From positions 33,387,129 through 33,451,128 of the forward strand of contig VZDJ01007747.1 in assembly GCA_008694505.1 (NCBI GenBank): a DNA stretch of 64,000 nucleotides, written 5' to 3'. The stretch is from Cyanoderma ruficeps. Its lineage: Eukaryota > Chordata > Aves > Passeriformes > Timaliidae. The position numbers and the translations under genes were made by a program. Positions 50,801-62,001 of the stretch are shown piece by piece; position 1 is the first letter of the stretch; each line of letters starts with the position of its first letter. A model generated the notes under the pieces. The model had not been told where the DNA came from, made no database searches, and was given only the letters and a program-made list of their open reading frames with translations.

Positions 50801-52158
50801 TTAACTTTGTCAATAGCTTCTGTGGAGGATCTGTCCCACTGTGTATTTCCACATCTTCTGTGGAGTCATTTAAGATGCAGGAGTATGGAAGCTTGAGACA
50901 CTGGTGTAAAATTGTACCTGTCTAATTACATAGCAGTGATATTACTTCTAATAAGTGAGCAAATTACAAGGAGTTGTCAGGTTTTTCAAATGTAAATATC
51001 ACCATTATGAGAAAGTCCAAACATGCAGTATTGGTGCTTGCTCATCACAGCTAAGTAAGAAAGGTAAAAGTAACACAAAAATCAAGGTGAAAAAGCAGCT
51101 AGTTAAATCTGATTTTAACCAAAACTGTTGCTAGTAAGTTGCTTACAGCTTCTCAAAGAAGGTTGTTTTGGAAGAAAGGGCAATTTCTTTCTCTCTCTCA
51201 AAACCCTACTGCCAGCCATCTGTTGACAATTATTGTCCAGTCTCTGCTGAGACCTTGTGATATTTAATATTTCCTCACCACTTGAACAAATAAGTGATAA
51301 TAACTGCAAGGTACTTGACCACAGGAGTAGAAAGCATGAAAGAGTCAGTGTACGCTTTGGTTTTTTGAAACAACTCAGTTTTCTATTTGTGGTAAAGATA
51401 AATCTGAGATCCTGAGGATTTGGAGGACAGGTGAGTTCCACAGTGTCTCCAGAAAAAAATCATTTTAAAATAATGAATAATTTTAAAATTGACTGTTTCT
51501 GTTTGTGTTTAATATAAATTAAAAATAATAAGATTCTTTTTCATAGAAAATTTTGGGCAATATATGTATTTGTCTATTAAATATTCACAATAGGCAAGCT
51601 AGAAATATCTCAGGTTTTGCAATGTTTAGTCTCTCAAATTGTCAGTGAGTAGAGATGTAATTTAGAAATGGTCTCTGAACTTGTAAAAGAGGCTGCATAT
51701 AATTGATATTCTAGCTTTCGTTTTCTTGGTTTTTGGTATGTACTATAAATATTAGTCTACATTTTAATTTAAAGTACTTGGATTTTTTACAAGTAAGTAC
51801 TATCTAAACCTAGTTACATCTGTCAACCCATCAAAGACTTCTAACCTTATTTTATAGATATTTTGACAACAATATATTTGTGTTTAAGCTTTCACAGCCT
51901 GATGTTTCACTGCCTCTGGAATGACATCCCCTGTTGATGACATGACTCAGCATTCTTAAGGACCTGAATCCAAGGTTTTCCAAAACTGTTTCCAAACCCA
52001 TGACTTCCAAACTATTCTAGTCCCACTGCTCTGAAAAGCTGTTCCCTATCAAAGTGCCACAGACAGAACACACTGAGCTGATAGCAAGAAACAGGGCTTG
52101 CTGCCTCTGAATATGTGGCTTTGGATGATTTGATTAGAATCTCAATATACTTATCCAC

Positions 52159-52180
52159 AGGTATATAGGTATATAGGTAT
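52159..52180. repeat. 8-bp tandem repeat (AGGTATAT)
   Basis: AGGTATAT is repeated about 2.7 times head to tail. It is a small simple repeat. Confidence 0.85.
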
Positions 52181-54259
52181 TATGAATATTTTTTCCTTAT
52201 TGTTTTGTTTTTCTTCAGAGGATTCAGCAGTACCAGCCCGAATGCTCTCAAAACTGCTGAAGTCTCTAGTAACCCTTGGTTGCAGCTCCCTCCGTCTCTA
52301 AGGTGGTTTCCCAAGCAGTAGCTCTGGAGCCTTTCCCTGCTCACTCTCACATCCACTGCCTGTGCAGAGGCTGATCTCCCCGACCCCATGCACAAATGGT
52401 AGAGGAAGAAAAAAATTCCAGGAATGCCAATTTTTAATTCTTAGTTGAGTATGCATTCCATATAGTTGCCAGGTGCTAGTACTAAACCCCCTCTCCCCAA
52501 TAAACCTTTAAATTTTATGGGTGTTTCGCTCTCAAATTGAAAATAAAACCACTGAACAGGAAATAGTGTTGCTTGAAAGTTCATGCAAAATAATTTCTAA
52601 TACTGCTTGATAATGAAAAATGAACCACAGGTCCATGATAGAGAGTGAATTTCTTGATGGATACAAATCCCACAGCATTTATTTTGAAGTAATTTAGTAG
52701 CTAATGTGATTTTGAAAGTTGTTTACATCATTAAGCATTCACTTTCTTTCTATAATTATTTTTCATACTGTTTTAAAAAGATGAACAAACATCAAAGAGT
52801 GAACAAAATTCCGAAGTTACCTGCTCATCCCAGATCATGGATTTTTTTTTTGTTTATCTGTTTTCCTTGATTATTCTGGAGAAGAGAAATTAAAGATTCC
52901 TGAGACATTATGAAGGCCATCACAATGAAACAAATAGGAATAAGATAAGGGGTTCATTAGAACACATGAGAGACTGGTTTCAGTCCATGCTACCTTTTCT
53001 TTTTTTGCTGTTGGAATGTAACAAATATTAACTGCTACTGCTCTGCTGTACTTCATTACATAAATATTTGTGTAAATTCACACTGTGAATATATGAAGTG
53101 CTTTGATGGGCAAAGAGGAGAGTTTCCCCATGTGCTGGTTTCTTTTTTATATGAAGAAACAGCACTGTATGCACTGACTGAACTTTCACACTCATGCTGT
53201 TCAGCATCAGCTTGAGTTCTCAGTTCTCTTTTTTTCCTCCTTCATAACTGGTGTGCTTACCAAAACCAGACCTGTTGCTGTACAGCAATTCCTAAGTAAG
53301 TGCTCTGAGCCAACCCTATGAAATGAAACTTCTCTTTTTTAAACAAGTTGCTGATCTGGAGGCCTTTCTATGCCCCACTTCCTTTATAAGATTAATTAAT
53401 ACACCATGCAAAATTCCAAGGAACTGTACATATTCTCAACTGTGACCTCACTAAGCCCTCAAAGAAGAGAGTGTTTGGATATGGGGAATTTTTAATACTT
53501 TACTGCTCTGCTGCTAGCAATGAGTGTTGGCTTTTTTCCTCATATCAGTTTTGCAAAAGTGCTAGTGGAAATATGTGTGCAGAAATCCACAGGGAATTTT
53601 GTATTAAAGTATTTATTTATACTTGTACATATACTGAATCTATCCCTTCCCCCAACAATAATGGTATATCTCAGGTATCAAGGCAATAAGCGAAACTTTT
53701 CCTCTGTTGTATAAACATTGTTGTAGCCATGACAGTTAAGGACATCAAAAGAGAAAATATTGGCATAATAAAATATATCACCTACTTCTGCAAGATTTGC
53801 TTCTTTATTATATACTTTGACAGAGACAAGAACCTTCATTGATCACTTTTATATGTTCTTGTTCCACTTAAAACATAAAAAAAGAAAAAAAAAGAACTAT
53901 GACTATGGAATATGAGTTTCCTCTTCAAAAGAAAAACCAAGGAAAAAGTAGATGTACATTGTCTTTACAGCATTATCTTTCACTCAGCATTGACTCAGGT
54001 GAGCTAGTCATGATGAAAAAGTGCTTAAAATATTTGGCTTTGCTTTCCACCAATATATTTCCTTTCAGTAGCTCATAGTTTTTATGACTTCATTTATTGG
54101 AGTAGTTTAGGAGGCAAATTAGTCCTGTTGTATTAGACATCTCTTAGATTTATACCCTCATCACTATAAAGTGAAAGAAATTCAGATGAAATTGGTATAT
54201 TAATCTGTATTTTAAAACAACAAAGATAGGAACAAAGGAACTTTGCTTTGAAAGCTTTA

Positions 54260-54303
54260 TGAAAAGTTTGTGAAAAGTTTGTAAAAGGTTTGTAAAAGTT
54301 CAT
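54260..54303. repeat. 11-bp tandem repeat, about 4 units
   Basis: The units are TGAAAAGTTTG (54260-54270), TGAAAAGTTTG (54271-54281), TAAAAGGTTTG (54282-54292) and TAAAAGTTCAT (54293-54303). The first two are identical and the rest drift. It is a minisatellite-like array too short for an obvious role. Confidence 0.88.
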
Positions 54304-55260
54304 ACATTGCAAAACACTTCCACATGGACTGGAGCAATTGATGTCTAAATTTGGAGTTCTTTCATGATAGCTACAATATGAATCAGATCCAATGGCTACG
54401 TACCAGACTATTGGGATTGTCAGTAAAAATTTGTTGTGGCTTTCCAACAAAATTGAAAATATAGAAGTGTCATCTAACAAATACTCCAGTCAGATCTAGA
54501 AAGTAGTAAAATCTTCCGTTGTTTCTCAAAAAGCATTTCATGCTTTTGGTTAAAATAAAAAAAAATATTTTTTTGATACAAATCAGCCATATAGAATACC
54601 TCTCTGTACATCTCTAATGGTCCATGTCTTTGTGCTGCAGAGTAGTGAGCATGGCCAGGTTTGGTGGATGTTATGCACCTAGAATCCAATATTTAATGAA
54701 ATGAAATAGCTATATATGGATTTAGAGATCTCATGAGTATTAAGGGGTTCAGCTAATAGAATTCAGTCCTCAAATTCAGGCTCATTTTGTTCCTGATAAA
54801 TTAAATTACTTTTTTTCCCTCTCCTTGAATTTGAATTTAATTTCAAAGAGTTACTCTTTCAAACTCAATTGTTTTTGAAGGCACTCACAGTACTACCTAT
54901 TCACTTTCCTGGATTTTTAATTACAATATCTTATTTTCAATTTAATGAGGGAGACTCAGGCTACTTGAGCCAATTTGAAGCCTATACTCTGAAACCTGGA
55001 GTGCTTTCAATTCTTAGTGAATGCATTCTGTCCTGTTCCGTCATGATTTAGAGGAACAGAGTTCTTCACTCCATGGAAAGGGAAATCAAATAGGATGACC
55101 AAGAGGAGGTTACTGATGTCTCCAAGGGTCCCTGATGGCGTCGAGCAAGGAATTGGAAGAAGGGCAGAAATAATATATAGGTTAGATATTGCAATAGTTC
55201 CATGGCCAGATGTGGAAATACAGTCCCGAGAGATCTCTCATGTCATCCAATGTGTTTATA

Positions 55261-55840
55261 TGATGGGCTTCCTCTGGCCAACAGCCAAGCATCCACAAAA
55301 TTGTTCTCTTAGTTCTACCTCCTAACAGGATGAATGGGAGAATAGATAAAGAAAAAAATGAGAAAACTTGTGAGTCATGATAAAGCCAGGTTAGTAAGTG
55401 AAGGAAAAGAAAAACAACCCCACAAACAGAATCATTCACCATCCCCACAAACAGACCAGTGCCCAAACATTCTCTAGATGACGGCTACCATGGAAGTGAA
55501 AAGACAAAATCCTCCTCCTCCTTCTACTATCCCAGTCTTAGTGTTGAACATGGCACTCCAAAATCTGGACTATTCCATTTGCACAGTCAGACTCAGCACC
55601 AGTGGTGTCAACTCACCATCTCTTGTGCTCCTGCAACCCTGTTGCTGGACAGGGCAATGTTATGGGGACAGGACAAAACTGTGAGAAGAGGGGGAAAAAG
55701 AGGAAGCCTTGGTGCTGTGCAGACACTGCTCAGCAACAGGCAAAATGCTGGCATGTTGTCAATACTGTTTAGTCCTTCTGAACAGGACCAGACATGCTGC
55801 TGTGAATGAAGTTACCTCCACCTCAGCCAGACCCAGTACA
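55261..55840 (-). mobile_element. Old solo ERV LTR, about 580 bp, minus orientation
   Basis: Read on the minus strand it starts TGTACTGGGTCTGGCTGAGG (55840-55821), a diverged form of the common avian LTR start TGTCCTGGTTT-type. It carries a CTGCTCAGCAACAGG-like block (plus strand 55727-55741) and the R-U5 block that appears on the plus strand as GAGAAAACTTGTGAGTCATG (55360-55379), AAAGCCAGGTTAGTAAGTGA. It ends near 55261 (TGATGGGCTTCC on the plus strand). It belongs to the same family as 32982-33150 but preserves nearly the whole length. Divergence is substantial, no target-site duplication is obvious and no internal retroviral sequence adjoins. Open frames at 55095-55809 on either strand fall wholly or largely inside this LTR and should not be read as genes. 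Confidence 0.8.
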
Positions 55841-56694
55841 AGTCACTTGGAATTCAGACACCAGCTGAGGCAGGTGTGAGGATTGCCCTGTTCTGAGTTG
55901 CTCCTGGGTAACCAGGGAATACTGAAGACACACCAAGATAGAGTTAGATATTCAAAATTCATTTCAGCAAAATAAGAATTTCCTTGGATATTCTTTTGAG
56001 GATACTGGTATACCACATTTTGATGTAGGACTGAAAAGTGAGTAGCAAATAAGAGAAAGATTAAATATAATTTTGAACAGTTACACATTCAATGAGTATC
56101 ATCCAAATATGTACTCAATGAGCTCAGATGCTCTGAAAAAGGAGCATTCAAGTAAATAAATACAGGGCAATTCATTATTTATATAATCAACTTAATTCTG
56201 CCTAAGTTCAATGTTCAGTTTTACATCTTTTGAAATATTATTTTAAGAGAACTTTTGTTCTTGTAACACTTATTCTTACGAGGACATCAGATGGTTTGAT
56301 ATAAAATATATTTCTAAAGTGATAATCTTGGACAAAATTAGCTGCTTTAGAAAGGAAATTTTTTTCATAGCAGGAAATAGACATGCAGACATATATTTGC
56401 ATATCAAGAGAAATCTGATGAAATAGTCTAAATTTGAACTTTTGAGAGAAATATTATCACTTCACAATATTCTACTAGAAAGACAGCTAGTGGTATTTTC
56501 AGCGTGAAAATTATTACTGAATAATTCAACATTTTAAGTCTCTTGTGAATTTGTTTATTCCTCCATCTTATTTGAACAATGGGATGCGTCAGCTTTTAAT
56601 ACAACTGGTAATCTTTTTCAGGCTGATTGAGGATCATTACCTAGATCAAAATATGAGCAGATGTTTCTAGAATGGCGTACTAATCTCTAAAATT
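55841..56694. other. Non-coding AT-rich DNA
   Basis: No gene or known repeat is visible between the old LTR and the first unit of the paired repeats that follow. The single frame at 55843-56088 (minus) shows no domain. Confidence 0.55.
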
Positions 56695-56745
56695 TCTAGG
56701 TGAGAAGGGCTATTTTAACATGCGTTCTAAGTTTCACATTTCTAT
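56695..56745 (+). repeat. Paired repeat A, copy 1
   Basis: The segment includes TGAGAAGGGCTATTTTAACA (56701-56720) followed by TTTCACATT. The same order recurs at 57520-57570, including the 20 bases TGAGAAGGGCTATTTTAACA exactly. It lies about 90 bp upstream of copy 1 of repeat B. Confidence 0.75.
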
Positions 56746-56834
56746 TTTCATATTTTAATTAGAAGGAAAATTTGAAAAAACCAAATGACTGAAGAATCAA
56801 TCTAGTATGCAGTGTAATCAAACATCAGGATAGA

Positions 56835-57050
56835 GAGTAGATTACAAGTGTATAAGACAAAAACCGTAGGAGTCATTGCTTCTTTTGATTATTATTCTAG
56901 CTAAGTATTGTATATTGTAGCTAAATACTACATAAATTTGCTTTTGTGGAGGCAACTTGAGTGTACAGATAGGACATTGCAGACAGAGTTTGCCCCTACA
57001 GCTGGTGTCATTTATGCCTGGGTGGAGTGGTTATGCATGTCTAAATAGCC
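56835..57050 (+). repeat. Paired repeat B, copy 1 (about 215 bp), unnamed
   Basis: This segment and 58855-59080 align along their whole length at roughly 85 percent identity by eye. Shared blocks include TATAAGACAAAAACC, ATTATTCTAGCTAAG, CAGCTGGTGTCATTTATGCC and GGAGTGGTTATGCA. The copies are in direct orientation about 2.0 kb apart, and similarity ends abruptly after CTAAATAGCCT. I do not recognise the family: there are no TG...CA ends, poly(A) tail, terminal inverted repeats or coding frame. It could be an unnamed interspersed repeat or a local duplication. Confidence 0.85.
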
Positions 57051-57519
57051 TCTGAGACATCTATCAACAGATACAACCAACTGTTGCCACTACATTCATT
57101 TTAGGAGCCAACCCACAAGTCTAGGTGTTACTGCCGGAAAATATATAATGCAGCTTCACATCAGGATCCTGGAGCTGCCAAGCATATCTCCAGAGTAACT
57201 TTAACAGTGATTGCACTTGATGAAGGAGGTAGAGGAAGTATAATCATGTGCCAGCAGCACCAGGAGGATAAGACCAATATTGAAGTTAAATACAGTTATG
57301 TGGATTCTTATGCAGCCATTAAAGAGCAGTTTTTCCTAGGATGAGCTTTGCCTGCAAAAATCTCAGGTGTTTCCTCTTACTGCTGGTCTCTTTTTGTAAA
57401 TATATAGGCTTTTAATTACAATGAGGAAGCTACCTCACAGGGAAATGTCTGAAAATACTGAAGCCAGTAAATCCCATAATCATGAATTGCCTCTATGATA
57501 CCATGCTAGCCACTGAAAC

Positions 57520-57570
57520 TCCCAGATGAGAAGGGCTATTTTAACATACATAAGTAGTTTCACATTTTCT
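57520..57570 (+). repeat. Paired repeat A, copy 2
   Basis: TGAGAAGGGCTATTTTAACA recurs exactly (57527-57546), followed by a variable 8-9 bases and TTTCACATTTTCTTT. The distance to the next repeat B copy is about 1.3 kb, against about 90 bp for copy 1. If A and B were once duplicated together, this copy has gained sequence or the other has lost it. Confidence 0.75.
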
Positions 57571-58773
57571 TTGGAAAGAGAAGTCAGGGTCGTGACAAAG
57601 TAGGAACTTAGTTGAGAAGGGGGGAGGAGAGTTACAGGCTGCAGTCCTAGAGATTGTGTTATCGTAACAGTCAATATTGACTGAAGAAAAGTACTTTTTT
57701 CTGTCTTTTATTTAAATTATCTAGTGCTTGAAGTGAACACCCACTCCACTGCAGTCACAGCCAGCAAACAGATGTCTAGCCCAGAAGAGTCTACAAAGCA
57801 GTTCCATATGTTCCCACTCTTCGGAACTACATTTAAAGAACAAGCTGGAGTTTGTTAAAGAATTTCTGTCCAGTTTTATTTTTCTATCACAATATATGAA
57901 ATCCATACCTGTGCAGGCAGTGGAACCCAAACCAAATATTTTATTCAGACCTATTTTGATGCTAAAGAAGCCTTCCTGTTGCTGTTTTGTGTGGCAATGC
58001 CTCTCTATCTATAGAGTGCATTCTCAGCAGAGCAGCTTTTGCCAAAGTTCCACTTTTTAACCTCTTCTGAGAAAGACTTGTTTGTAAGAACGAAGCACTG
58101 AATTGGGAGAAAAAAAATTCACTCCTGGAAAGTAAGTGAGGGAGAAGCCGTCTGAGAAATGAAGCTGTGCTACTTTTAGTCCTGACTACATAAACAAACC
58201 CATCCAAATCTGAGTAAGGAACTCTGCCCCGCAAGCATAATTTCTCAGATTTTCCTCCAATAAAAATTATGGCTCAAGGACCATAGCTAAGTATTGCAGC
58301 AAAGAATTAAGATTTCTTCATATTCAATTTCAATGTGGATGTGGGTATAATTTCCTTTTCTACAAAAAAGAAATAAGAATCTACAAAACACAACTGTTGA
58401 CCTTATCCTGCATTTTCCTAGTCTAAGTTCATCAGTGAAATGGCAGCATATATATACCAGGATATGAGTTTGAAAGCATGAATCTCACAGGGCAGGTTGC
58501 AGTCTTGTCAGTGGGAGAACTTGTTTTGCATGTAAAGAGACACACATGTAGCCAAGTTTTAATGAAAGCAATAAATAGATACCCACTGTTCTCAGCTAGA
58601 GTAAATATTTTTCACACTACTGAAGCATCTGCTGACTGCAGAAGAATAAGATGTCATAGCCACTATCTTTCCAAAATGGGTTTTATGGGTTGCACATCTA
58701 CTTCTTTTCACCAATATTTGTTTTCATCCCATTGATGGAAATGTATACATTAGCAAGGCAATAGAAATAAGAA

Positions 58774-58813
58774 ATAAGAATTCCAGAATTCCCATAAGAA
58801 ATCCAGAATTCAG
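58774..58813. repeat. 20-bp tandem duplication
   Basis: ATAAGAATTCCAGAATTCCC (58774-58793) is followed directly by ATAAGAAATCCAGAATTCAG (58794-58813), differing at three positions. It sits 41 bp upstream of the second copy of repeat B. Confidence 0.85.
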
Positions 58814-58854
58814 CAATTTACTGTGTATATCGGCCCAACACCCAATGAACTTGA

Positions 58855-59080
58855 GAGGATAGATTACAAATATATAAGACAAAAACCATAGAAGTCACTG
58901 TTCCTTTTGGTCATTATTCTAGCTAAGCACTGTATATTGTAGTTAAAAGTAGCTAAATACTACACGAATTTGCTTTTATAGAGGTGACTTCAGTGTATAG
59001 ATAGACACTGCAGACAGTTTGCCCTTACAGCTGGTGTCATTTATGCCTGTGTGGAGTGGTTATGCACGCCTAAATAGCCT
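58855..59080 (+). repeat. Paired repeat B, copy 2 (about 226 bp), unnamed
   Basis: This is the partner of 56835-57050. It differs by scattered substitutions and by a 10-bp internal duplication (GTAGTTAAAA then GTAGCTAAAT, about 58940-58959) that copy 1 lacks, which explains most of its extra length. Flanking sequences on both sides are unrelated to those of copy 1, so the similar unit has sharp edges. Confidence 0.85.
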
Positions 59081-61682
59081 ATTACAGTATAGAATTAGCC
59101 CTTATCTTGTCCTTTTGTTAAGGCTGAGGAAACTTGTTTTGGTGTGCCAGATCCGTCAACAAAGGAAATGGTCTCTCTGAAACTCAAGTTCCTGGTCCAG
59201 TGCTTCGACAGTAAATGTGGAAGAATCCAATCTTCCCTGGCTCAAACACACATGACAAGTTATTGATACAAAACAGAAATTTATCTCCAAGTAGACGCAA
59301 CAGAAATCAAAGCTGTAGCCAGCCTTCATGGTAACTGAGACATGATGTAACCTCAGACAAGGTCATCAGTGCAAAAATCCTTTTTCTATTTATTTTTAAG
59401 ATCTTTCTATAGCTGCTGGTTGTAGAAGGAAGCTGCCTCTCAAAACGCTACACAGCTGAATCAGGTTTCTGATAAGCTGTTTGAGCTGTTATTCTCTCCG
59501 TTTAAGCCCCTATTCTGGGAAATATTTTATACCTTCCAAAAATATTTCTGAAGGGGACAAAATTGATTTGATTTCCTCAGTTTTTATCTTTAACTGCTGG
59601 ATACACAGAACACACAGAATCTGTCTTCTAATATAGCTTATGCAATCTCATTTTTTATGGTCATGCATACTACTGTACATCTATGAAAACTTTGCTAATA
59701 ATCTGCTTACCTGCATTAGATTTTAATTTTAATTAATACATTATCTAATGTACCTCTGCACACATTTCTAGCATTGAACTGTTTCCTTAGATTTTCACTT
59801 GCACTTAAATGTTAATATAAGTGACTAGGAAATGGGATTACACCAGCTGAGGTGAACAACTAAGATGTTTCAGGTGGGCTCAGATTTTGTCTTTCATTCT
59901 TTCTTGTGAAGAAAGCTACAGAACTTCCTGATTAGGTCTTTGGTGTAGATACCTTTGTATCATCAAGGAACGCCTTGAAAAGCTGAATTTGAGGAAGAAC
60001 GAACCGTAAATGTGTTTCTCAGGGCTTGCCTCTTGCAGCTTTGATATTCATAGTCTCTTTTGTCCTGAGTGATATAAGAGGAAAACAACAAAGAAAATAT
60101 ATGCTTTCTTCTAATCTGTCTTCTTGAGAAACAAATGAGTCTGCCATGAGCTGCCACTGGGGATGGGCATCTGGGAGAAATGAGACTGGAGGAACGCCTT
60201 GAGTGAGAAATGAAATTGTAAGGAAGCAAGAAGTGTGCTTGAGAGAGTTTGGAAGAGAAAATGTAGGGTTCGAATACAGCTTTGGTGATAATTCCCCATT
60301 TCCTTAGCAGGAGGTGGAACCAATCTGAGACAACCCTAAAAACAGGATCATACCTGAGTGTTGAATCTTCAGGTGGAAGATGCCCATGGACTGGTCTCTG
60401 GTGGGAGCAGAGCTATGGAGGACTTCTCCTTTGAGAGAGCAGTAACAGCAGAAGCAGAGCACACAGCTTGAGGAACGTCCTGTTTGGGAACCTCAGATGT
60501 AAGGGAGAAACATGCAGGCACTCTCTTCTGTGGCAGTCCAAGATAGGAAGGAGAAAACTCAAAGTGACTGGCAGCCAGAGAGGAGAAAGGGGTTAAGAGG
60601 TGAGAGGAAATCAGAGCCTTTGGGGAGCAATTGGTTTCATTGCATTCATTTTGTTTGTGTTTTCTCGTCAGTGGGGAATGGCCATAAGTCCACCTGCAGT
60701 TTTGGTCAAGTCTGCATGATTTTTCAGCCTGCATACCACACAGGTGTGCGTTTCTGATTTTTCAACAACAGAACAGAGGGAAATCCCATGTAGCCCACAC
60801 AGTATCTGAAAATGTACACAGTGGTAAACAGGACAAAGCCTTTTGGATCCTGTTCAGTTATAATGTCTTATATAAGAATTGGCAGAGAGTGCTTGCCTTC
60901 TCCGTTGGGGAGAGAGCTGAGAGACCGAGGGTCATAAAGGTGGACACCAAAGGCTTTCTTAAAAATTAAATTTTTAGCCCTTTACAGTTTGCTTTATGAT
61001 ACATGCAAAGCTCTCATATATTTGAAGAGATTCTACATTAATCCCCAAATCTAAACCAGACATTAAACTATTCAAGAAGGAGTGATATTTACATACTAAA
61101 TTGTCCTTTTAGGCTATCTGTCCTCACATTGAAAACATGGTCCTCTCCTCTATATTTTTTATTGTTATCATCACATTTTAGGTCTCCATTTCCTTATTTA
61201 CCTAACCTCTAAAATAAAATGAAGTCAAGTCTTGGTATCTGTAATGTATGGGCCAACTTCATCTAATATTTTCTGTATGACCCTAGTTCTTTCTATCATG
61301 TAGGTAATATTTTTAAAAGATATAGTAAAAGTGTATTAATTGTAAAAGTATAGAATTGCAGATGATGTACATTTTGAATGGGAAGTTAAATTCTTCCAGA
61401 TTCTTTACGCCTGACTGTTGCAGAACTGAATGAAAACTGAAGTGGAATGATAGTGAAAATTATCCACTATCTGTATTTTGTCCCAATATTGGCTGTGGTT
61501 GAAACTAAAGCACCAGATGGCCCTTGCATGCGGCCCTAGCTGAACTCTCCATTTCCCCAAGTTTGTATCTGATTCCCCACAAATTTACCTTTTACTAGTC
61601 CTGGCTTTTTCCATTAGTTTTTAATTTTTTTTTNTTCTCAGAAGCACACCTCAAAGATGATACCAGTGACAGTTTATTTCAG
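59081..61682. other. Non-coding DNA with coding-like scraps
   Basis: No gene is identified. A 55-codon frame without an ATG runs at 59099-59263 (plus). On the minus strand a good 3' splice-like site (CTCTTATATCACTCAG, reading from about 60085 to 60070) precedes a 33-codon frame that stops near 59964. GGAACG(C/T)C(C/T)TG occurs three times (about 59968, 60191 and 60472). The only ambiguous base in the window is an N at 61634 in a T-run, which marks an assembly uncertainty. Confidence 0.45.
61634..61634. other. Ambiguous base (N) in a T-run
   Basis: A single N interrupts a poly-T tract at 61624-61636. It most likely reflects homopolymer length or base-call uncertainty in the assembly. Confidence 0.95.
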
Positions 61683-62001
61683 TGATGCCTTGGGAAGGCT
61701 GACCTGAAATAGAGACTGGACAGAGCTAGAGAATAAAGTTGGTATTTATTGAAAGGCTTCCAGGATCCACCTTGAGCAGGACAGGAGCCTGACCAGGGCT
61801 GCACCCGGGGCGGACCAAGGATGGTCACAAAATGGATGACCAGTCATGAGATCTTACATTTTCATAAATTTTTGTCCATTTGCACATTGGGGTTTAATTG
61901 TCCAATTACAGCTTCAGGTTGTGACGTCTCATCCTTCTTGTTTTCTCTCTTCTGTCCAATGTTGTTTATGCCGTAGGGCTGAAAGTTGTCCTTGGTCCTC
62001 A
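61683..62001 (-). mobile_element. Solo ERV LTR, about 319 bp, minus orientation
   Basis: On the plus strand it starts TGATGCCTTGGGAAGGCTGA (61683-61702) and ends GTTGTCCTTGGTCCTCA (to 62001), giving TG...CA ends in either orientation. On the element's own strand AATAAA (complement of 61745-61750) follows a GC- and CpG-rich block (plus-strand GCACCCGGGGCGGACC, about 61801-61816) and precedes the U5 end. This matches a passerine-type ERV LTR that I recognise by layout, not by exact name. No internal retroviral sequence adjoins on either side. Flanks (TTCAG and GCAGG) give no perfect target-site duplication, so ends could be off by a few bases. Confidence 0.82.

Larger units (their letters stand above)
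47878..55260. other. Non-coding unique DNA
   Basis: No gene is recognised. The longest frame in the window (50115-50627 minus, 170 codons) lies here. Its lower part falls in a GC-richer patch (about 50110-50300) with a glycine run, and it has no recognised domain, signal peptide or splice pattern. Small tandem repeats are at 52159-52180 and 54260-54303. A T-run lies at about 49868-49882. Confidence 0.55.
57051..58854. other. Non-coding DNA between the repeat B copies
   Basis: No gene is recognised. The stretch contains copy 2 of repeat A (57520-57570) and the 20-bp tandem repeat (58774-58813). Minus-strand frames at 57480-58234 and the plus-strand frame at 58478-58735 have no recognised domains. 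Confidence 0.5.

Noticed and set aside
55182..55809. ORFs of 68-116 codons with serine/proline-rich sequence
   Set aside because: They fall inside the old ERV LTR and are not host genes.
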